A stretch of DNA of 64,000 nucleotides from Cranoglanis bouderius (Eukaryota > Chordata > Actinopteri > Siluriformes > Cranoglanididae): assembly GCA_023630585.1 (NCBI GenBank), contig CM042542.1, positions 24,272,350 through 24,336,349 on the forward strand. Reading direction: 5' to 3'. This document shows positions 31,071 through 43,364 of the stretch, in pieces. The notes beneath the pieces are model-generated. The model saw only the letters and a program-made list of their open reading frames with translations, searched no databases and was not told the DNA's origin. The translations under genes and the position numbers were made by a program. Position 1 is the first letter of the stretch; every line of letters starts with the position of its first letter.

Positions 31071-31332
31071 AGTGTCACAGTATGCGATTTTGGACGCAAC
31101 CAATGATAACCTGGAAGCATGTGCTATCGTGCTTTGGGCAGTTCATGTTCACTGAATGCTCTGGCACTCAGCACGACAGGAAATCTGTAACACTTGTCAG
31201 TTCAGATCTGTGAGCTTTGTCTTTTATTTGTTTTTGATTTGTCACATTGTCTTCCTTCAGGCAAATCATCTTATTCAAACCTCTCTTTCCCTTTATCCTA
31301 CTTTACATTAAACCAAATTTGAATATGGGTGG

Positions 31333-31335
<3 letters not shown>

Positions 31336-31387
<52 letters not shown>
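31336..31387. repeat. (TG)n microsatellite
   Basis: About 50 bases of pure TG repeat. Confidence 0.96.
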
Positions 31388-31389
<2 letters not shown>

Positions 31390-31744
31390 ATCATATCTTT
31401 ATGCGGACATCATAATTAAAATTTCCGTCTTTAAATTTGCGCATTTTGTGTTAAATTACGCTTTTTTAAAGTTTCAATATGGTGAAACAAAATCAGGTTA
31501 TGGCGGAGTGTAGTTTTTTTTTGTTTTTGTTTTTTGACTGCACTAATGGTTTGTAAACACTACAAAGGAAGTACAACAATAACTACAGTGGCATTCACTA
31601 AATTCCAGGGGTTTCAGTACCATGGCATAAAATGGGCGTTTCTGGAGGTGTGCTGAAGACGCAGGTTAAAAAGAACTATCCCAGATAGCAAAATTTCTCT
31701 GGCCCACTTGTGGGCCACATATTTGCTTTAGTTCCGGCCCAGTA

Positions 31745-31930
31745 CATTACATTTACGGCATTTGGGAGACGCCCTTATCCAGAGCGACTTACATTTATTT
31801 CATTTATACATCTGAGCATTAAGGGCCTTGCTCAAGGGCCCAACAGTGGTGGCTTGGCGGTGCTGGGATTTGAACTCGCGACTTTCCGATCTGTAGCCCA
31901 ACGCCTCAACCACTGAGCTACCACTGCCCA
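31745..31930 (-). mobile_element. tRNA-derived SINE with target-site duplication
   Basis: Minus strand head: GTGGTAGCTCAGTGGTTGAG (A box) and GCGAGTTCAAATCCCAGCAC (B box), then the body and tail AAGTCGCTCTGGATAAGGGC and CCAAATGCCGTAAATGTAA. I recognise it as the otophysan SINE type known as DANA or Mermaid. It is flanked by a 7-bp direct repeat CCCAGTA (31738-31744 and 31931-31937), the expected target-site duplication. Confidence 0.9.
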
Positions 31931-31944
31931 CCCAGTATATGCCT

Positions 31945-32070
31945 GGATCCCCAGCCCAGATCTGGCCCACACACTGTAAACCGAGCACAACTAATGGATG
32001 TGGGCCAGATCTGGCCCACACACTGTAAACCGAGCACAACTAATGGATGTGGGCCAGATCTGCCCCATGT
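31945..32070. repeat. 49-bp tandem duplication
   Basis: The unit beginning GATCTGGCCCACACACTGTA and containing CCGAGCACAACTAATGGATG occurs twice in tandem. Its palindromic core GGGCCAGATCTGGCCC recurs around the SINE insertion site (31700-31740), so the SINE landed inside this repeat family. Confidence 0.9.
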
Positions 32071-32618
32071 AGTATTGTGAATAGAAATGATTTGGCCCAG
32101 ACCACATTCATTACCACATTCATTTTTTCATAATTCATTCAAAATTGTCATATTCAAATAAAATGACAACAATAAAGCAGTTTAAATTAATAATTTTTTT
32201 ACTGCTCTTTACAGTATTTTTTTTAGATGTAGAAACATGTAATTTCATTATATTGAAGGCTTCTTTGCTCTACAGCATTTCTTTGCATGTGCCTAAAACA
32301 TTTGAACAGTACTGTATATTTAACAGAGATTCCAATAAATGTTTATTAACTCCATTTTGAAAAAAGCAGCGATCTATGTACCACCTCTCCATATACAGAG
32401 GTAAACAAATGGCTTCTGCTGCACTGTCCTCCCGTGTAGTCAACACCGCCAACTAGCGGCGACGCAGACACCAATGCAGAATTATAAATGCAAACAGCCG
32501 CGTAGTCAGTCCTAATGAATACAAATATTAAAGAGACACTTTTTTCAATATTTCATTTATTTTATGAAGTCATATAGGGTGTTCGCTGGTTCACTGTCAT
32601 TCTTTAGAAAAATATATA
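32071..32618. other. Mostly unassigned; Tc1 family D scrap
   Basis: At 32253-32322 the sequence GCCTAAAACATTTGAACAGT then ACTGTAT is a diverged family D terminus (compare 2270-2331). The remainder has no gene or repeat that I recognise. Confidence 0.5.
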
Positions 32619-32620
32619 TA

Positions 32621-34015
32621 CAGTGGGGGGGAAAAAAGTATTTGATCCCCTGCTGATTTTGTACGTTTGCCCACTGACAAAGAAATGATCAGTCTATAAT
32701 TTTAATGGTAGGTGTATTTTAACAGTGAGAGACAGAATAACAACAAAAAAATCCAGAAAAACACATTTCAAAAAAGTTATAAATTGATTTGCATTTTAAT
32801 GAGGGAAATAAGTATTTGATCCCCTATCAATCAGCAAGATTTCTGGCTCCCAGGTGTCTTTTACACAGGTAATGAGCTGAGATTAGGAGCACTCTCTTAA
32901 AGGGAGTGCTCCTAATCTCAGTTTGTTACCTGTAAAAAGACACCTGTCCACAGAAGCAATCAATCAATCAGATTCCAAACTCTCCACCATGGCCAAGACC
33001 AAAGAGCTGTCCAAGGATGTCAGGGACAAGATTGTAGACCTACACAAGACTGGAATGGGCTGCAAGACCATTGCCAAGCAGCTTGGTGAGAAGGTGACCA
33101 AGCTGGTGGTGCGATTATTCGCAAATGGAAGAAACTGTCAGTCTCCCTCGGTCTGGGGCTCCATGCAAGATCTCACCTCGTGGAGTTTCAATGATCATGA
33201 GAACAGTGAGGAATCATCCCAGAACTACATGGGAGGATCTTGTTAATGATCACAAGACAGCTGGGACCATAGTCACCAAGAAAACAATTGGTAACACACT
33301 ATGCCGTGAAGGACTGAAATCGTGCAGCGCCCGCAAGTCCCCCTGCTCAAGAAAGCACATGTACAGGCCCATCTGAAGTTTGTCTGAATGATTCAGAGGA
33401 GAACTGGGTGAAAGTGTTGTGGTCACGTGTGGTCAGATCTCTTTGGCATCAACTCAACTCGCCATGTTTGGAGGAGGAGGAATCCTGCCTATGACCCCAA
33501 GTCATAACACCATCCCCACCGTCAAACATGGAGGTGGGAACATTATGCTTTGGGGGTGTTTTTCTTCTAAGGGGACAGGACAACTGCACCGCATCAAAGG
33601 GACGATGGACGGGGCCATTTACCGTCAAATCTTGGGTGAGAACCTCCTTCCCCCGCCAGGGCATTGAAAATGACCTTAATGACTTGGAGAGGATCTGCAA
33701 AGAGGAGTGGGACAAAATCCCTCCTGAGATGTGTGCAAACCTGGTGGCCAACTACAAGAAACGTCTGACCTCTGTGATTGCCAACAAGGGTTTTGCCACC
33801 AAGTACTAAGTCGAAGGGGTCAAATACTTATTTCCCTCATTAAAATGCAAACCAATTTATAACTTTTTTGAAATGTGTTTTTCTGGATTTTTTTGTTGTT
33901 ATTCTGTCTCTCACTGTTAAAATACACCTACCATTAATATTATAGACTGATCATTTCTTTGTCAGTGGGCAAACGTACAAAATCAGCAGGGGATCAAATA
34001 CTTTTTTCCCCACTG
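32621..34015 (+). mobile_element. Tc1-like transposon (family F), both termini
   Basis: Termini CAGTGGGGGGGAAAAAAGTA at 32621 and its inverse TACTTTTTTCCCCACTG ending at 34015, each next to TA. Inverted repeats are about 200 bp long and include a second inner copy of the terminal motif (AAGTATTTGATCCCC at 32811; GGGGTCAAATACTTATTT at 33816), the IR/DR layout of fish Tc1 elements. A short inverted sequence at 32885-32925 (GGAGCACTCTCTTAAAGGGA) forms a hairpin. Length 1395 bp. The transposase inside is broken. Confidence 0.93.
32989..33809 (+). pseudogene. Tc1-like transposase pseudogene (family F)
   Basis: Starts at ATG 32989 in a strong context (CACCATGG). Frame 1 reads MAKTKELSKDVRDKIVDLHK, then TGMGCKTIAKQLGEKVT, the first helix-turn-helix. 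A one-base deletion near 33108 shifts the frame, which then gives SLPRSGAPCKISPRGVSMIM and VTKKTIGNTLCREGLKSCSA (second helix-turn-helix). A later frame gives TIPTVKHGGGNIMLWGCFSS. The C-terminus (33650-33809) reads ENDLNDLERICKEEWDKIPP and ends KGFATKY. The segment around the D-x-N-P-I-E block at 33660 is deleted. Confidence 0.9.
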
Positions 34016-34019
34016 TATA

Positions 34020-34703
34020 CAGTGGGTATAGAAAAGAATCACCCCCCTTTAACATAATCACATTTTGTTGCTTTTCAGCCTGAAATGAAGACAGACACAG
34101 TTTTTGTTTTATCCAGCTGTATTTACTCAGTGCAACTTATAACATCCAAGTGAAAGATATAACACCAACATGTCAGAAATTAAAAAAACAAAAACAAACC
34201 AGAATCACTGAGTTTGAAAAAGGATCACCCCCTTGCTTTAATTTTCCTTACTTTTTTAATTACAGCCTTTAGTCTGTTGGGATATGTCTCTACTAACTTT
34301 GCACATATAGACTTTGCAATATTTGCCCACTCTTCTTTGCAGAACTGCTCAAGTTCAGTTAAATTTGATGGTGACCGTTTGTGGACTGCAGTCTTCAAGT
34401 CATTCCACAGATTTTCAATGGGGTTTAAGTCTGGGCTCTGACTAGGCCATGCAAGGACATTCACTTTTTCTCCTTCAACCACTGTGTGGTCAGTTTTGCT
34501 GTGTGCTTTGGGTCATTGTCATGTTGGAAGGTAAACCTTCTTCCCATTGACAACTTTCTGGCAGAGGGCAGCAGATTTTCCTCAAGAATTTGACGGTATT
34601 TTGCGCCATCCCTTTTCCTTCTATCCTGACAAGTGCTCCAGTCCCTGCTGCAGAGAAACACCCCCATAACAGGATATTACCACCTCCATGCTTTACTGTA
34701 GGT
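34020..34703 (-). mobile_element. Tc1-like transposon (family E), inverted copy
   Basis: Starts CAGTGGGTATAGAAAAGAAT at 34020 and is the inverted match of 29890-30563. The minus strand holds an open C-terminal transposase piece 34482-34225 (VLAWPSQSPDLNPIENLWND), near-identical to 30103-30360. It is truncated at about 34703. It abuts the family F element, the two ends being separated only by TATA. Confidence 0.92.
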
Positions 34704-34949
34704 ATAATGTCTAAATTAGCTACATTCTCTCAAACATAAACCTCATTCTTAAACTCCAAGGGTTATTCACAAGGGAAGAGCATGCTCTTCACCGTTTGTA
34801 ACATACAAGACATCACACAAGCGTGTCAAAACAAAGTCAGTGTTTAACTGAACACACTTTGCACTGTCTAATCAAATGCCTTTTCTTTTCTATAAAAGTT
34901 GCCGAGTCCCTTGCTGCCCTTGTGTTTTTAAATCAAGCTTTATTCGGTA
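34704..34949. other. Unassigned
   Basis: No gene seen; it may be part of the LINE 3' region that follows. Confidence 0.35.
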
Positions 34950-35118
34950 TTTCAAAACTCATTACAAACACTTCGCCGCTGGCTTGCTCATTGGGGATAA
35001 ATTCATAAATTTAAAATCTATGTCCTGAATTTATATACTTCTGTAAAGCTGCTTTGGGACAATGTCCATTGTTAAAAGCGCTATACGAATAAACTGAACT
35101 TGAACTTGAACTTATTTA
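34950..35118 (+). mobile_element. LINE 3' end
   Basis: CTCATTGGGGATAAATTCAT, then CTGTAAAGCTGCTTTGGGAC, then a tail of GAACTTGAACTTGAACTT. This is a common fish L2/CR1-type 3' UTR with a short tandem tail. Confidence 0.7.
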
Positions 35119-35325
35119 CATTTATATGATACATTGGCCCTTGTCCATCACGGCCCCCTAATAATCTCCATCCCTGAATTGGCTATATCTCTCCTCTCCA
35201 CCAATAGCTGGTGTGTGGTGGGCATTCTGGTGCATTATGGCTGCTGTCGCATCATCCAGGTGGTTGACTGTCTAGAAAAGTCCTATATAAATGTAACTAA
35301 TTATCATTTACATAATTGACATATT
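35119..35325 (+). mobile_element. SINE3-type 3' fragment
   Basis: GGCCCCCTAATAATCTCCAT, GCTGGTGTGTGGTGGGCATT and ATTATGGCTGCTGTCGCATC are the body of the 5S-derived SINE family; the tail is AGTCCTATATAAATGTAACT. The 5S head is missing. Confidence 0.7.
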
Positions 35326-35399
35326 TAAGAAGGTAAAAGCGTAAAGCATACACATTCACACATCTACATACATATCAATTCACAGCACATTTACACTGC

Positions 35400-38175
35400 A
35401 CACCTCTTCAGGTGTTTAAATTACATGAATTTCACATGTTTAAAATGTCCCATGGGTGTTTATTTTTTGTCTTTTTGTCAGTTATCCTTTGTCGTTTCAA
35501 TTCTCTTATAATCTGTTTAAAAACAACCTCAGCAGAGAGACGGGATTGTTGTGTGATGCTTTTACATATTTATACATATATGTTTTCCAGATTTGACTAT
35601 TTACTGTGCAAATTACTAGCCAAAGAAAATGTTTCACTTTCTTTGGTAAACTTTCTAAAAAAAACGGCATAAATGATAGATTTTTCATTTAATTTTACAT
35701 TTACTCCAATATTTGCCATCTTTTCCCATATCTCTGCTGATCGTGGACAATATATTAATAGATGTTCAATTGTTTCGTCTTTATTACAGTCTTTAACAGG
35801 ACGTAGTTTAGTAGAAACATAGCAACTCCATTTTATTACACATCTTACAGCTAATCTGTATAGTTAAAAGCTTTCCACGTTTCAATTTCTAATTTCATTT
35901 CTTGTTCTTTCCGTGCCCAATTACATTCATAACACTTGTTATTTGTTATACTTATCCCTAAAATGTTTATTTCCCCTTTCCACTCTATATTTAATGGCGG
36001 AGCGGTGCTACAGCCCATCCATACTGCTTCTGTTTTAGCCGGGTTTCATTTAGCTCCAGAGATTTTTTCATCATTTCTTTTTAGGTCTTTTATAAAAACA
36101 GTTATATCGTCTGCATATCGTCTGTGCAGATCTTCATTTCTTTATTAGACTCAATTCGTGCCTCTTGTAATCTGGGGTCGGGTTTAATTTTGTGTAAAAG
36201 AGGACTGATTGAAAGTACATTTAACACCGCGCTCAATGGGCAACCTTGTTTAACACCTCTCTGTATCTCAAACTCATCAGTCAACTGACCATTTCCATTC
36301 ATGTGCACTTTTGATTCTGCATATAATAGCTTTACCATCGCGATGAAGCCTTCCGGAAAGCCGAAATGCCTCATTGCGCACCATAAGTATTCTCGAGAAA
36401 TAAAATCAAAAGCTTTGTTTTGATCCAGGCCAACGATAAAAAACACTCTGTCAGACACATTTGCGTTTAGGTCTCTTATACAACCCAGATTATCCCACAT
36501 ATATCTTCCTTTTACAGCGCAAGTTTGCTCTATTTCTATGAGTTTATCCACTGTCTCATTCACACGGTTTGCAATGAGTTTAGCGAGGATTTTATAGTCA
36601 GTGTTCATTAGGCTTATTTGCGTCCAATTATCCAGATCGGACTCCTCGCCTTTCTTATAGATTAGAGAAATAATACAGTGATAAAATGATTTAGTTAACG
36701 TACCTGATTGTATACCTTCATTATATAAAGTGACTAGTAGGTCTACTATTTCATTAATACAAAGTTTCCACAGTTCTGCAGGTAGCCCATCGGGTCCTGG
36801 GCTTTCCCCATCATTCATTTGTGACCCCGCAGTTATTATTTCATCAGCACTAATCGGGTTACCCAGTCATTTAGTGTTGGGGTCATTTAGTGTCGGGAAA
36901 GTCTCTAAAAAACTGCTTATTTTTTCTCATCTATATTTATTTTTGACGATACTTCCTGACATTTTTTCATAATGAAATCTCTTTTATCTTTCTCATTCTC
37001 TATAATCATACCTGAATTATCTTTAATACGTTTAATATACTCGTCCTCTTTACGGCTTTTTAACAGTTTAATAACTTTTTGAATATTTACTACATGTTTT
37101 GTGTCAAGTCCTACCTGTATCTGGGCATTTTTCATCATTTATTTGAGTCATCTCTGATTTAATTTGTTGTAAATTATCTTCCTCATCCGCGTCCATTTTC
37201 TGTTTGGTTTGGATCTCAATATATTGTGCAACAAGGCTGTTATAATGCTCATTTTTTAACTGGTTTAATTGTTTACATTTCCCCTTAAGATATGATGTTA
37301 TCTGTGCTTTAAATATATGCCACATTTGGCTATCTGAATTTGTTAAAACTTTCAGATCTTTAATTCGTTTAATTTCATTTATTAATTCATGGATCACTCG
37401 GCTATCTTTTAAACATGTTATATTTAACTTCCAATAGCCTCTTATTTTATTTTCATTTCAATTGAATTGAACAGAAACTGCTAAATGCTCAGACTCTACG
37501 AGATATTCCGTTTTATAATATAAAACTCTGATTGTTTTCCACACATATTCTGTCTATTCTCGTTCTAGAGTTGCTGTCAAAACGGGTAAAACCATAATCA
37601 TCAGGATATTTTTCCCTAAATGTATCTGTGAGTTCACATGTTTGACAGTCGTTATTTAACAGTTTCCCTTCTCGAGAAATCATTGCATTTATATTTGGAA
37701 TTTTATCTTTTACATGAGTTGTCGTATTAAAATCTCCACATAATACAGTACAAAAGCCCACACACAATAGCTCATATAACTTATGAAATGTTATCTGGTG
37801 GGGTATACACATTAACTATTCTTAGTTTTTGATGTTTATAATGACAGTCTACCATCAGTACACGTCCAGGCATTATTTCTCTTGTCATAATAATTTCAAC
37901 AGAATTTAAAAAATATCGTCTCCAATAGAGATCACAGCATGTCCACTCGTCCATAGTTTCTTCACACCGTCCAAATCAGCTTTGGTCATCAGTTTTAATT
38001 CTTGTGCACACATATCACTTTTTTTTTTTTCTATTAATACAGATATTTTCTTATTTCTGTTGTTTTCTGACTGAATTCCTCGAACGTTTATAGTTGTGAT
38101 GTTAAGGGACATTTTAATGTTTAGGAGACATAAAAGGAGAATGATTAAACGTTCATTCCTTAGTGTTTTTTGCAT
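35400..38175 (-). pseudogene. Tx1/L1-like LINE ORF2, degenerate
   Basis: Read on the minus strand. Endonuclease N-terminus at 38103-37906 (LNITTINVRGIQSENNRNKK), endonuclease middle and end at 37770-37513 (CTVLCGDFNTTTHVKDKIPN, FDSNSRTRIDRICVENNQSF), linker 37397-36917, reverse transcriptase 36818-36102 (GESPGPDGLPAELWKLCINE, VGLDQNKAFDFISREYLWCA, EFEIQRGVKQGCPLSAVLNV). The catalytic Y-A-D-D has decayed to C-T-D-D near 36118. The C-terminal zinc-type region (DETIEHLLIYCPRSAEIW) lies near 35750. At least six breaks are present. It is more decayed than the Tx1-clade pair at 50-61 kb and of a different subfamily. The 3' boundary is uncertain. Confidence 0.82.
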
Positions 38176-39130
38176 TATCTGCAGTAGTAGTAATTATCTT
38201 TTGTGTTCTTTTGTTTGTAATATTTTTCATTTGAACATCTTTAATGTCGGAGAGAACGAGAGTGGTTTGACCTGCACCATTAGCGTCTCTCCGATTCGCC
38301 CTGCTTGTTCCAGCCGAGAGTGTAGACTCCTCCGTGGCTTGCTGACTCCCTGCAGTAGCCGAGCCGCTCCGCTTTTTTCCCTTCCGGAATTGCCGACTCT
38401 TTCGGTGCTTGTTCATTCTCTTCAGGAGACGAATAATCCTCCTCACTCGTAGAATCGTCGGTATCATCACTGTATGTATGTGATGATCTAGAGTTTTCCT
38501 CACTTGTGTTTTGGTGATTTTCCTCCCATTCAGCGTTCTCTCTGTTTTCCCAGTTTAAAGTTTCTTTATCACTTGTGACTATTTCGACACTGTTTAGGTT
38601 TGTATTTGGTGACTTTATTGGTTTAAATCGTCGTTATGTTGTCTTGTTATTTTAACTTTATTATGTAAGACTTTGGACACTGGAAATAAAGGTGTCCTTG
38701 TTCCTGGCAGATATTACATACTCCGGTATTACTGCATTATTTCCCATTATGGCCGAAATCACCACATTTCCAGCATTTTGTCTTGTCACAGACCACCAAG
38801 CTAAAGACTGAGTTATTGCAAATAAAACAACGGTGTACCTGCCCGGGATATGAAATTGTCCCATTGTATGGTCCCATTGTTATTGAGTTTGGGCTCTGAA
38901 TCAGAGATCCATCAGGGTTCTTCCTAAGCTTTATTTTGTAACGTCTGACTCCATACCAGAAGCCAAACTGGTCCACTGGTTTATATACAGGTTGTAGAAT
39001 CTCACAAAAATGCAGAAGGTACTGCTCTACGTCTGTGTCTGCTATTCATCCTGTCCAAAACTTCACCACAATGTATTTTATATCTTGTGGAGCTGATGTA
39101 GTGATCTCCCATTTTCTCCAAAGCATACTT
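38176..39130 (-). pseudogene. LINE ORF1 of the 35-39 kb element, zinc knuckle
   Basis: Minus strand, in two frames: FGFWYGVRRYKIKLRKNPDG, then QVHRCFICNNSVFSLVV and CDKTKCWKCGDFGHNGK (a CX2CX4H zinc knuckle), then a serine/glutamate-rich tail to 38176. The order matches ORF1 of Tx1-type LINEs. Start region near 39130 (VVKFWTG-like). Frameshifts at about 38750 and 38510. Confidence 0.7.
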
Positions 39131-39655
39131 CCTGTATTACCAACACATTCTCACTCCTAATTCGGTACATATGGGTGCTTGGTCAGGACCCCTTGACGTC
39201 ACTTTTTAACACATTGCGTACCCCTTTGGCGTCGTTTTACACCGTGCAGGGTAGTCCGATAGACTTCTAATGATCGCTGACTGCACCGTCTAGAAGAAAA
39301 AGTGAGCGGATCGATCCGGTTTGTTTAACTGGAAGTGATGTTTTCCAGACCCAGAATATATCAAACTCCTGTATTATAGACTACAGGAGAGTTTGCTGTG
39401 TTTTGGTCACTGCTGTTTTTTTTTTTTTTTTTAATAGACATTTAAGCAAAGTACAGTGTTCATAAAGCTGAGTAAACTCATCACTGAGAAGGTGGTTATA
39501 ATCTATAAGATCAGGAATAAGATGAATTTTGCTGCATGTTGTTAGCATCTCCCTCTCACTTCCGCATTCCACTGAGCGCATTCCAGCGCTATTCATAAAA
39601 ACCCTCCGGACTCATTCCGTACTCTGGTTTTGTTTACTTTGTCATGCGCTCTTTT
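39131..39655. other. Unassigned
   Basis: Contains GGTGCTTGGTCAGGACCCCT and CCCTTTGGCGTCGTTTTACA, a sequence that I recall as repetitive in cyprinid/catfish genomes but cannot classify. A poly-A/T tract lies at 39416-39432. No gene seen. Confidence 0.35.
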
Positions 39656-40238
39656 GTTTTTGTTGTACGTCATGTCTCTGCCCCTGCTTCCTTATTGGTC
39701 CGTTGGGTTTGTGTTCTGTCATTGGTTCTCCCGTTATTGTCTGATTATAAGGTGTGGTGTGTCTGATCTTGTTTGCTTTGAATGACCTCTGTTATTTAAG
39801 CCCCTGTCTGTGTCCGCTTCGTGGTGGAGTATTAACCGTATGTAACGAAATGTAACTAAAAGTAGCGGCGAAGCAAAGATCAAGAATTGTAGATCTTTCT
39901 ATGTTTTTTGTTTGCCAGGTGTTCCCTGGTTCCTGGATTATAGCCTCGTGACTTCTTGGAAGATTCCTCCGTGTCTTTGTTTTCCTCGCGCTGACCTAGC
40001 CTTTGGATTATTGTCTCGTGACTTCCTGGATTTTTGCCCTGTGGGTGTTTGGATTATTACCTAGCCTTTTGGAATTACTGCCCTGTCTTTCTTTGGAATT
40101 TTGCCTTGTTTATTTGTGTTTTTTTTTTTTTAGACTGTCCCGTTATTTTTGAATGTTCTGTTTCCTTTTTATGTTCCTAATAAACTGACAACTTTCCCCT
40201 GCGAGTGCGTTCTGCTTCCCTCCTTCCAGTGTTGTAAC
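39656..40238 (+). mobile_element. Probable solo LTR (gypsy-like)
   Basis: The stretch has a TATTTAAGCC core-promoter-like box at 39792, a downstream region of repeated TGGATTATTGTCTCGTGACT motifs (39930-40075), a polyadenylation site CCTAATAAACTG at 40172 and an end at TTGTAACA (40238). That is the U3-R-U5 order of an LTR. The right edge falls inside an L1 RT fragment, which continues on the other side. I could not confirm a target duplication. Confidence 0.45.
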
Positions 40239-40930
40239 ACGTGTGTAAATGTTCATGAAATCTGACAGATTGATCAATAAGGGAATCCAACCCTAACTTC
40301 AGTCTGCTGGCAAAAACAAGAGAAACCAATTTGGCATCACAGTTAAATAAAGTTATGGGTCTCCACCCGTCTAGAGATAAAGTGTTTGGGTTGGGTATTA
40401 AGGTAATTACCCCCTGTCTGAGAGAGGGAGGTAATACCCCTTTCCTTATGGATTCATTAAACATAGATCAAATAAATGGGCAGAGGGCATCTCTGAAAGT
40501 CTTCTAAAATTCATTCATAAGCCCATCATTACCAGGAGATTTGTTGTCCTTGAGTTTCTTAATATTATCAATCATTTCTTTAATACTAAGCTCTTTCTCA
40601 CATGTTACTAAACTCATCACTAACATTTATTTATTATCCAGATTTTTAAAAAGGTTTCCATTAATGAGTTCTGTAGTCCAGAGCTAGAATACAAAGACTG
40701 ATAAAAATCTGATAAATGTTTTGAGATGGTCAGTAAATCATCTGTGACGGTGTTATGTGTAATTTATTAATCGATTATCGCTGCCTTTCCCCTAAAGAAT
40801 AGAAATACCTTGTGTTTTTTTCACCGTGTTCAGGCCAGTTTCTTCTGGAGTGGATGAAGCACCTCTTACCTTTTCCTTATAGTGTTTATTTAATCCCCTT
40901 GTAATTTTAATAAAGATGATGGTTTGCTCT
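40239..40930 (-). pseudogene. L1-like reverse transcriptase fragment
   Basis: The minus strand reads SIRKGVLPPSLRQGVITLIP, then LDGWRPITLFNCDAKLVSLV and FASRLKLGLDSLIDQSVRF, the fingers/palm start of an L1-type RT. Upstream (40500-40620) it reads KKLKDNKSPGNDGLMNEF with stops. It ends against the LTR-like block. Confidence 0.78.
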
Positions 40931-43329
40931 TTGACGGTGAGAGTAGTGTACAACATGTTAATTCCAGAAAAATCCTCTTACCGTGCTAACATTGGCTAGT
41001 TAGCCTTAGACTAGACTTAGCACAAGCTAGCTATATAGCTAAGAACAATCACCAAATCAGCACATTGTTTTCAACAGAACTTCAGAAACACTAAAACACT
41101 CCTCACACTTGAATGTTGGTGAGTGATATGTTTTTATTAAACACACACCTCATATCATTTAGTTGGTGATTAGTACAGACAGATAATTCCTGTCTTTTCA
41201 GCTCAAGTGTAACAAAACCTAATCTAGCCTACTTAAACCCGGCCAGATCGCTAATTTAGCCAGTTAGCTCCCATTCTTGCTAAGCTAACAGGAAAATGTT
41301 TTTAGTAAACTCTGATAATCAGATGATCTCATATGGAATTATAAATGTTTTTTAGAAATAGCTAGTCAACATGTTCGACCGCTAGTCTTTTGAGTCTGCT
41401 AATCTTTACACCTTAATGTTCTGTTATTTCTGGCATCCATTTTCTGTTCTTCGGCATTTTTCTGGTTTAAATGTGTAATTCTGTTTTACGTTTATTACAA
41501 CAAATATTATTTATATAATTATGAATTTTTACACAGAACCAAAAAAATAAATCTTTTTAACAAATTGTTGTTAAAGATGTTCTTCAGTCGTGTGTCTCTA
41601 TATAAACAATATTCTAAACATTGCCATGTGACTGTTGTTGGGTAAAGAAATTGTACTGAAATTTAGCTACATTTTAAATAAAAAAATATTCAAAGTGGGC
41701 CACTTTGCTCTTGGCATGAACATTTCTTAAGTATTTGATTACAGGCCTTTAGAGTTTGGACAATATAATTATAATCATCAACTGAAGAAGCGGTTTAAAG
41801 TGAGCTCAATTATATCTACATCTGATCAGTGTATATTTCTTATCTATGCTAATGAGAGGTCTGAGGTAGTTTCTGCTGAACGAGTTCACATTAGTTTGGC
41901 CAGTTTTACTTCATTAGTCAACACAACAGAGCAGCTTGTTCAGCAAAGTAAGATTTAGTCACTAGCAGAATGGAGCAGTAAAAAGTCGAGTGCTGTTGTA
42001 ATCAGATATTTAAGTTTGAATTAAGAAGACGATGTGTTTTTTACAGTGTAATGAACTCCAGCACTTACTGCATTTCGAGTACAGAAGTTCTCCATAATTA
42101 ACCAGAAGAAATAGGAATACTGTTGCTCAGGTTCAGCCACGTGTAGCAAACACTTCACATATTTATTGACAAGACACGTATTTATCACACTGCAGGATGT
42201 CGGACTCCCCTGGAGTCAAACCGAGGAAGAACAGAGGAACAAATGTTGTTCATCATGACTGTAACTAGCTAAAAGTACAGTGAGGTCTGGAGCTCAGGAG
42301 TTTCAGTGTGTTCTGCCTGTCCAGCATGAATGATGATCAACTCCTTCTTCAGGATGAGGTATAAACACCTCAGCGCAGTTTCTCATCATGAGCACCACCA
42401 TCATCTTCACTAAGCTTCTGGAAGTCTCCAGAACAGCAGCAGTTTATACGGTTCTGCTTATTTATATGCTTAAAGTTATTTTAAATGAATCAAAAGACAT
42501 TTTTTTATATTCACTATTCATTTTTATAAAGGTGAGAATTTCTCAGCTGTTTCCTCTCTCTCCTGTCTCTATAATAAAAACATGTGAATAACTGACCTAA
42601 AAAACTGCACTGTAAAATTGTCCGATTGTAAAAGTGTATTGTGGTCCTGAACACACAGCACAGCTACAGTAACGGTCTAACACTGCACTTCTACTGAGTC
42701 ACAAATAAAACACTCAGCAATCTCACTTCATTCACATTCTCTTTTAGTTTAGTTTTACTCTTTATTTATTTGTGTTTCCAGCACCCAAGCTCACTTTATT
42801 TCAACTTATGTGTATTACATTTCAGAAATTCTGTAATAATGTCTTTAGTAAATATTAAACTTTACCTGATAACGATAATAATTTACCTCCTAACTACAGA
42901 AACAGTAAATAAACTTATCAGTGTTAATAAACAGAAATGAGGCTCGATGTCCCACAGTAAACACTATGGAGTCTCATCAGGATAAATACATTAAAAACAC
43001 CTTTCTTTTCTGTTTATATATTGTATATTTGATGTTAAAAATTGCTTCGTCACCATCTTTTCTACGAGTGTATTTTTGTTCAGACATTTTGAGGGTGTGT
43101 GAGACTGAATATAAAAAACAGGATTGAACAATATTGTGTTGAAAGGTTTTTACAGTGCAGTCCTCAAACACCTGAACTGTTGTGTTTCACTCACAGTCAC
43201 TGTTTATTTTCTACTACACACAGTGTAAATGACATTTATACAACATTTATACACAACTGTATTAAAGGACAGGAATACATACAGTGCATGGACTTAAAGC
43301 CTTTCACTTACTGTTTAAAAAATCTTAGA

Positions 43330-43364
<35 letters not shown>

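Larger units (their letters stand above)
30641..31744. other. Unassigned sequence with a short tandem repeat
   Basis: No gene seen. It holds a 21-bp tandem repeat (31005-31070, listed separately), a (TG)n tract (31336-31387), and the sequence 31257-31335 related to 26815-26898. Confidence 0.4.
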
